Shown here: positions 59,372 to 64,000 of the stretch, piece by piece
How positions within the stretch are numbered: the stretch's first letter is position 1
How the letters are laid out: every line of letters starts with the position of its first letter
NCBI GenBank assembly: GCA_041744575.1
Contig: JBGTKP010000032.1
Coordinates: forward strand, 1-64,000
Direction: 5' to 3'
Source: JTS-RE37 sp041744575
Lineage (GTDB): Bacteria; Bacteroidota; Bacteroidia; Flavobacteriales; Flavobacteriaceae
DNA length: 64,000 nt
Position numbers and translations under genes: made by a program
Notes under the pieces: generated by a model
Seen by the model: only the letters and a program-made list of their open reading frames with translations
Database searches by the model: none
What the model was told of the DNA's origin: nothing

Positions 59372-60289
59372 TTGAAAAGACGAAAATTTATCCAGCGATC
59401 CGTTTTAACCGGGAGCGCCCTTGCAGTAGGCACAGCACCCGCCTTTGGTGTTGCCCGGCCGGTGCCACTACCAGCCTTTAATTTACACTATGCTCCTCAT
59501 GTGGGCATGTTCAGCAAACATGCCGGAGAAGATCCTGTCGCCCAATTGGAATTTATGGCCGCGCAGGGATTTACTGCATTTGAGGACAATGGAATGACTG
59601 GCAGGGAGATCTCTGAGCAGGAAAGGATGGCCGCTACGATGAAAGACAAAGGGATAAGGATGGGTGTTTTTGTCGCCCATAAGATCTATTGGACAGAACC
59701 TTCCCTTACTTCAGGAGATAAGGAGAAGCGGGCTGAGTTTCTTGAACAAATCCGAGCTGCGGTCGATGTCGCTAAAAGGGTAAACGCGAAATGGATGACC
59801 GTTGTTCCCGGATTTGTAGATTTAAGATTGTCAATGGGCTTCCAGACGGCAAATGTTATTGAATCCCTGAAACAAGCCGCAGCCATCCTGGAACCTCACG
59901 AGTTGATCATGGTGCTTGAACCCCTCAATTTCCGAGACCATCCGGGGCTGTTCCTTTGCGGCTCCCCACAGGCTTACGAAATCTGCAAGGCAGTGAATTC
60001 CCCTTCCTGTAAAATCCTTTTCGATATTTATCATCAACAGATCCAGGAAGGAAATCTGATTCCAAATATTGAGGCCTGCTGGAATGAAATTGCCTATTTC
60101 CAGATCGGAGACAATCCAGGCCGCAAAGAACCCACTACCGGAGAAATCAATTACCGCAATGTCTTCAGATTCATTCACGGCAAAGGTTTTACGGGCATTA
60201 TGGGGATGGAACATGGAAACTCAGTGCCGGACAAGGCAGGCGAAACAGCCGTTATCGCAGCCTATAAAGAGGTAGATGCTTTTCTTTGA
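59372..60289 (+). CDS. Hydroxypyruvate isomerase-like TIM barrel with Tat signal
   Basis: The best start is TTG 59372, ten bases after the preceding stop; it gives 305 residues with a clear Tat signal (KRRKFIQRSVLTGSALAVG). The longer frame from ATG 59279 would overlap the previous gene by 83 bases and bury the signal. The barrel resembles hydroxypyruvate isomerase/sugar epimerases: PHVGMFSKHAGEDPVAQLEFMAAQGF (about 42-67), MVLEPLN (about 179-185), LFDIYHQQI (about 217-225), GMEHGNS (about 281-287), with Glu, Asp, His and Glu as metal ligands. It is co-transcribed with the GMC dehydrogenase and its small subunit and so likely acts on the oxidised product outside the cytoplasm. Confidence 0.85.
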   Translation: MKRRKFIQRSVLTGSALAVGTAPAFGVARPVPLPAFNLHYAPHVGMFSKHAGEDPVAQLEFMAAQGFTAFEDNGMTGREISEQERMAATMKDKGIRMGVFVAHKIYWTEPSLTSGDKEKRAEFLEQIRAAVDVAKRVNAKWMTVVPGFVDLRLSMGFQTANVIESLKQAAAILEPHELIMVLEPLNFRDHPGLFLCGSPQAYEICKAVNSPSCKILFDIYHQQIQEGNLIPNIEACWNEIAYFQIGDNPGRKEPTTGEINYRNVFRFIHGKGFTGIMGMEHGNSVPDKAGETAVIAAYKEVDAFL

Positions 60290-60313
60290 TGAATTATGTT
60301 ACGGGATTAGCCG

Positions 60314-60361
60314 CGTACTGGTCTCTGCGATACTCTTAGCACATAACCACTAACCAGTACG
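60314..60361 (+). terminator. Inverted repeat after TIM-barrel gene; possible terminator
   Basis: CGTACTGGT (60314-60322) and ACCAGTACG (60353-60361) are perfect 9-bp inverted copies separated by 30 bases, starting 25 bases after the last gene of the GMC operon. There is no T-run, so termination is only a possibility. Confidence 0.35.
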
Positions 60362-60553
60362 TATTGGTAATTCCCACTCAATAAAGCGGATCCTCAAGGC
60401 CCTGGCAGGTGCTCCGTTTCATGCGGTAGCGACCATCAACAAAGCTCCTGAAAATTTAACAAAAAATTAATGTTTTAATAAAGTTTTGGTAATCCAATTT
60501 ATAAATACAGATGTATATACCAAGCAGCAGACAATATCAAAAGGGGCATTGAT

Positions 60554-60640
60554 ATGGACAATTATTTTATACTTCTATTTATTTATATTTTAGTGCTGCT
60601 TTTTTCGCACAACGTACTCCGTCCCTACTTTAATAAATAA
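60554..60640 (+). CDS. Possible 28-residue membrane micropeptide
   Basis: ATG 60554 opens 28 codons encoding a single hydrophobic helix (FILLFIYILVLLF) followed by a short basic tail ending YFNK. A purine-rich stretch (aaaagggg) lies about ten bases upstream as a possible ribosome site. No relative is recognised; chance cannot be excluded in an AT-rich gap. Confidence 0.25.
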   Translation: MDNYFILLFIYILVLLFSHNVLRPYFNK

Positions 60641-60902
60641 TTTTTGCTTTAGTGTTTGACTGTTCGGTTGGTTGTCTCTAGCCTGTAAATCATCATGTCC
60701 TGTTCTGACCGTGGATTTAAAATACGGGCATTTGGCTTTTGCCGCAATTCTGGATTCATCCGAAGCAGCAGCCCTTGATTGGTTTTGGCATGCCAGCCGG
60801 AATGAATCCTGCCCTTCCGGCCGGGAAAGGCGTCCTCATTTTCCAGGTCTGCGCAGCCGGCCATTTCTCTTCCCGCTTTTGTCCGCTTAAGGTGGGTAAA
60901 AT

Positions 60903-63380
60903 TCAGGAGCCGCACATGAGACAGTCGTCTTCTGCCTGTCCCTCTCTCGATTTTGAGATCAGCGCTTTCATTTCCTCCGCGGTTAAGGGTTCTACCGTAA
61001 CCTCCTGCTGATTGACCGCTGCACTGGTCATCGGACCCTCAAGCGCGCTTTCAAGTGCAACCGAAGCGACCTCCGCTTCTGCCGCAATGCTTACCGGAAC
61101 CTCTTTTTTCTTAGTATTGTCGAGGGTGAATTTAATGGCATCCACAGCGGATTTCGTGCGGAGATAATACATTCCTGTTTTCAAGCCGCTTTTCCATCCA
61201 TAGAAGTGCATGGATGTCAGTTTGGAGTAATTGGCGTTTTCCATAAACAGGTTAAGGGACTGACTCTGATCAATAAAATAACCGCGTTGTCTGGCCATAT
61301 CAATGATGTCCTTCATGCTCAATTCCCAAACAGTCTTATACAATTCCTTTATTTCCTGTGGGATGATTTCGATGTCCTGTATAGAACCATTGCATCGCAT
61401 GAGCTGCTGTTTGAGCTCTTCATTCCACAACCCAAGGTTTACCAGATCTTCGAGCAGGTGTTTGTTTACAACGATAAATTCGCCTGAGAGCACCCTCCTG
61501 GTATAAATATTGGAGGTATAAGGTTCAAAACACTCGTTATTCCCCAGGATCTGGGAAGTGGAGGCAGTAGGCATAGGGGCAACAAGCAGGGAATTCCGCA
61601 CTCCATGTTTTATGACAGTTTTCCGAAGTTTATCCCAATCCCAGCGTCCGGACAAGTCGCTGTTTTTAATTCCCCACAGATTGTGCTGAAACTCTCCTTT
61701 AGATATGGGGGAGCCTTTAAAGCTGGAATAAGGTCCTTCAGATTTGGCTAGTTCCATCGAGGCAGTGATCGCCGCGAAATATAAAGTTTCAAATATTTCC
61801 TGATTGAGCTTTTTGGCCTCATCACAGGTAAATGGTAAACGCAACATGATAAAGGTATCTGCCAGACCTTGGACACCGAGGCCAATGGGTCGATGCCTCA
61901 TATTGGAATTCTCGGCCTCCTTAACCGGATAATAATTTCGGTCAATGACCATGTTAAGGTTTTTGGTCACCCGCTTTGTCACCCGAAAAAGTTCCTTGTG
62001 GTCAAATTCACCGTTCTTGACGAACATAGGCAAGGCGATGGATGCCAGGTTGCATACTGCTACTTCGTCGGAAGAAGTATACTCCAGAATTTCGGTACAC
62101 AGATTGGACGAGCGAATGGTCCCCAAATTTTTCTGATTGCTCTTTCTGTTGGCAGCATCTTTATATAGCATATAAGGAGTGCCTGTTTCAATCTGAGATT
62201 CCAGTATTTTTTCCCAAAGCTCACGTGCCTTGATTGTCTTCCGACCCTTTCCCTCTGCCTCGTAACCGGTATATAACTTTTCGAATTCCCCGCTGTGGCT
62301 GGTGAAAAGGCCAGGACATTCATTCGGGCACATCAGGGTCCACTCTTCATTGGATTCTACCCGCTTCATGAAAAGATCCGGGATCCACATGGCATAAAAA
62401 AGGTCCCTGGCGCGCATTTCCTCCTTCCCGTGGTTTTTCTTCAATTCAAGGAAATCAAAAATATCGGCGTGCCATGGTTCCACATATATGGCAAAACTGC
62501 CTTTTCTTTTTCCACCTCCCTGATCCACGTAACGCGCGGTATCATTAAAAACCTTCAGCATCGGAACGATTCCGTTGGAGGTCCCGTTGGTTCCTGCAAT
62601 ATAGGAACCGGTTGCCCGGATATTATGGATAGACAGGCCTATTCCCCCTGCGGACTGAGAGATCTTTGCTGTATGCTTCAGGGTATCATAGATCCCATCA
62701 ATACTGTCATCCTTCATAGAAAGCAGAAAGCAGGACGACATCTGGGGTTTGGGAGTGCCTGAATTAAACAGGGTCGGGGTGGCATGCGTGAAATATTTCT
62801 TCGACATCAATTCATAAGTTTCAATCACTGCGTCCAGATCCCCCAAATGGATCCCTACTGCAACCCGCATCAGCATATGCTGCGGGCGCTCTGCAATCTT
62901 ACCGTTTAACTTGAGAAGATAGGATCTTTCCAGGGTCTTAAATCCAAAATAATCATAGCCGAAATCCCTGTTATAAATAATGGTTGAATCGAGCTGATCT
63001 GCGTGTTGTTCAATTACCTGGAATACTTCCTCAGACAGAAGCGGAGCGTGTTTCCCAGTTCTTGGATTGACATACTCGTAGAGGTCCTTCATGGCCTCAG
63101 AAAAGGATTTTTTGGTATTCTTGTGCAGGTTGGAGACAGAGATGCGCGCAGCGAGCTTAGCATAGTCCGGGTGTGCCGTTGTCATGGTAGCCGCAATTTC
63201 CGCCGCCAGGTTATCAAGTTCGGAGGTGGTAACGCCATCATACAAGCCTTCAATAACTCGCATGGCCACCTTTACAGGATCGACCAGCTCATTGAGTCCA
63301 TAGCACAGCTTTCGGACCCGGGCTGTGATCTTGTCAAACATCATGGGCTCTTTTCTGCCATCTCTTTTTACTACGAACAT
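60903..63380 (-). CDS. nrdA: Class I ribonucleoside-diphosphate reductase, alpha subunit
   Basis: An 825-residue protein. It begins with an ATP-cone (VVKRDGRKEPMMFDKITARV), the site of allosteric on/off control. The catalytic core has SSCFLLSM (about 215-222, first redox Cys), the N-x-C-x-E radical loop as NLCTEIL (about 425-431), and late Tyr residues for radical transfer. It ends with a redox tail CLMC (residues 820-823). It reduces ribonucleotides to deoxyribonucleotides. nrdB lies 174 bases upstream on the same strand. Confidence 0.97.
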   Translation of the reverse strand: MFVVKRDGRKEPMMFDKITARVRKLCYGLNELVDPVKVAMRVIEGLYDGVTTSELDNLAAEIAATMTTAHPDYAKLAARISVSNLHKNTKKSFSEAMKDLYEYVNPRTGKHAPLLSEEVFQVIEQHADQLDSTIIYNRDFGYDYFGFKTLERSYLLKLNGKIAERPQHMLMRVAVGIHLGDLDAVIETYELMSKKYFTHATPTLFNSGTPKPQMSSCFLLSMKDDSIDGIYDTLKHTAKISQSAGGIGLSIHNIRATGSYIAGTNGTSNGIVPMLKVFNDTARYVDQGGGKRKGSFAIYVEPWHADIFDFLELKKNHGKEEMRARDLFYAMWIPDLFMKRVESNEEWTLMCPNECPGLFTSHSGEFEKLYTGYEAEGKGRKTIKARELWEKILESQIETGTPYMLYKDAANRKSNQKNLGTIRSSNLCTEILEYTSSDEVAVCNLASIALPMFVKNGEFDHKELFRVTKRVTKNLNMVIDRNYYPVKEAENSNMRHRPIGLGVQGLADTFIMLRLPFTCDEAKKLNQEIFETLYFAAITASMELAKSEGPYSSFKGSPISKGEFQHNLWGIKNSDLSGRWDWDKLRKTVIKHGVRNSLLVAPMPTASTSQILGNNECFEPYTSNIYTRRVLSGEFIVVNKHLLEDLVNLGLWNEELKQQLMRCNGSIQDIEIIPQEIKELYKTVWELSMKDIIDMARQRGYFIDQSQSLNLFMENANYSKLTSMHFYGWKSGLKTGMYYLRTKSAVDAIKFTLDNTKKKEVPVSIAAEAEVASVALESALEGPMTSAAVNQQEVTVEPLTAEEMKALISKSREGQAEDDCLMCGS

Positions 63381-63554
63381 ATGCTGTGATTTACTGTTAA
63401 GAAATTAGTTTTGGTTAATCGTGTATTGCGCGGAGTAAGCCATCGTCCGGCAGTCCTTCCCCAATTTACGCAATGGGCGTTAATGGGGAGTATCCCGTCT
63501 TTGTTGCTTCTCGAATGGCCGGCCACACAGTGCCTGACCTGTCATATTGTGTAT

Positions 63555-64000
63555 TCAGAATTCGGCGTCAAAGCTGATTTTCTGGGCATCTGTATCCTTT
63601 TCCTTGTTCATGATGCCGGCCTTCTGGTACTCGGACACTCTTTTCTCGAAAAAGTTCGTTTTCCCCTGAAGGGAGATCATGTCCATAAAATCAAATGGGT
63701 TCGTAGAATTATAAACTCTCTCACATTCCAGTTCCACCAGCAATCTGTCAGTGACGAACTCCAGATACTGGGTCATTAGCTTGGCATTCATGCCGATCAG
63801 GCTGATGGGAAGTGACTCCGTGATAAATTCTCTTTCGATATCCAGGGCATTTGTCAGGATGGCGGTGATGCGTTCTTTGGGCACCTTATTGATAAGATGT
63901 TTGTTGTGCAAATGCACTGCATAATCGCAATGCATTCCTTCGTCGCGTGAGATCAACTCATTCGAAAAGGTAAGTCCGGGCATCAGGCCTCTTTTTTTCA
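63555..64000 (-). CDS. nrdB: Class I ribonucleotide reductase, beta subunit (partial, 5' end beyond window)
   Basis: The C-terminal 148 residues are visible; the frame enters from the right edge reading KKRGLMPGLTFSNELISRDE. The iron-ligand segment RDEGMHCDYAVHLHN follows directly, then helices of the ferritin-like fold (FITESLPISLIGMNAKLMTQY), the FDFMDMISLQGKTNFFE region, and a C-terminal tail ending SFDAEF that would dock on NrdA. Upstream diiron and radical Tyr residues are outside the window. Confidence 0.95.
   Translation of the reverse strand, partial: KKRGLMPGLTFSNELISRDEGMHCDYAVHLHNKHLINKVPKERITAILTNALDIEREFITESLPISLIGMNAKLMTQYLEFVTDRLLVELECERVYNSTNPFDFMDMISLQGKTNFFEKRVSEYQKAGIMNKEKDTDAQKISFDAEF

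Larger units (their letters stand above)
60290..60902. other. Gene-poor gap after the sugar-oxidation island
   Basis: About 610 bases. It contains an inverted repeat CGTACTGGT/ACCAGTACG (60314-60322 and 60353-60361), a possible 28-codon membrane micro-ORF at 60554-60640, and overlapping open frames on both strands near nrdA that show no family features. The last 250 bases are the 3' flank of nrdA. Confidence 0.55.

Noticed and set aside
60649..60915. Overlapping 72-90-codon frames on both strands downstream of nrdA
   Set aside because: Composition looks random, frames overlap each other and the nrdA end, and no family is recognised.
1..64000. CRISPR arrays, rRNA genes, prophage and intact insertion sequences
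   Set aside because: None was seen on reading the window: no regularly spaced repeats, no ribosomal RNA signatures, no phage structural genes and no transposase.

Overview
The window is a stretch of chromosome from a member of the Bacteroidota, most likely Flavobacteriaceae. Evidence: Bacteroidota-type promoter elements (TTTG, about 19 nt, TAnnTTTG; clearest upstream of tRNA-Asn), weak Shine-Dalgarno sites with several TTG/GTG starts, the yicC-gmk-nadD group, a DUF3078 outer-membrane protein, a TonB-dependent receptor with an N-terminal carboxypeptidase-like domain, a CrtY-type lycopene cyclase, and lipoproteins with flavobacterial lipoboxes. Genus cannot be fixed from sequence reading alone. 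Gene density is high; no rRNA, CRISPR array or intact insertion sequence was seen.

Layout. 1-1.5 kb: edge of an AT-richer accessory segment abutting tRNA-Asn, with a HamA-like (DUF1837) nuclease gene and the first 66 codons of an overlapping partner, probably a Hachiman-type anti-phage pair. 1.7-14.9 kb: housekeeping and metal homeostasis (rseP, SCO1-like, feoA-feoB plus a 52-residue Cys-rich FeoB companion, an ECF sigma/anti-sigma/DUF4097 operon, a ZIP transporter and a DtxR/MntR-type regulator) and lycopene cyclase. 15-22.8 kb: GGPP-type prenyl synthase and a TetR-controlled RND efflux operon. 23-32 kb: aspS, ClC channel, cold-shock protein, tadA, dxs, DUF3078 protein, dGTPase. 32-41 kb: a lipoprotein/TonB-receptor pair and a PiT phosphate transporter with a PhoU-like tail. 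These share an 11-bp-period TAAC direct-repeat motif resembling a Pho box, so they may form a phosphate-starvation unit; a 1.16-kb gene-free stretch lies between them. 41-47.6 kb: a DUF6503-type protein, sialate O-acetylesterase, secreted amidohydrolase, and yicC-gmk-nadD. 47.8-60.3 kb: a twelve-gene carbohydrate-oxidation island. 60.3-64 kb: a 0.6-kb gene-poor gap, then class I ribonucleotide reductase nrdA and the 3' part of nrdB.

The 47.8-60.3 kb island is the most interesting system. It has two GMC flavoprotein dehydrogenases with a CX5CX3C iron-sulfur motif, a Tat-lipoprotein small subunit, two DUF1080 (3-keto-glycoside hydrolase family) lipoproteins, three sugar-isomerase-like TIM barrels (two apparently exported), a Gfo/Idh/MocA oxidoreductase and a NupG-like MFS transporter. 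Together they look like an oxidative, 3-keto-sugar-type route for breaking glycosides, partly outside the cytoplasmic membrane. The substrate and the electron acceptor are not visible.
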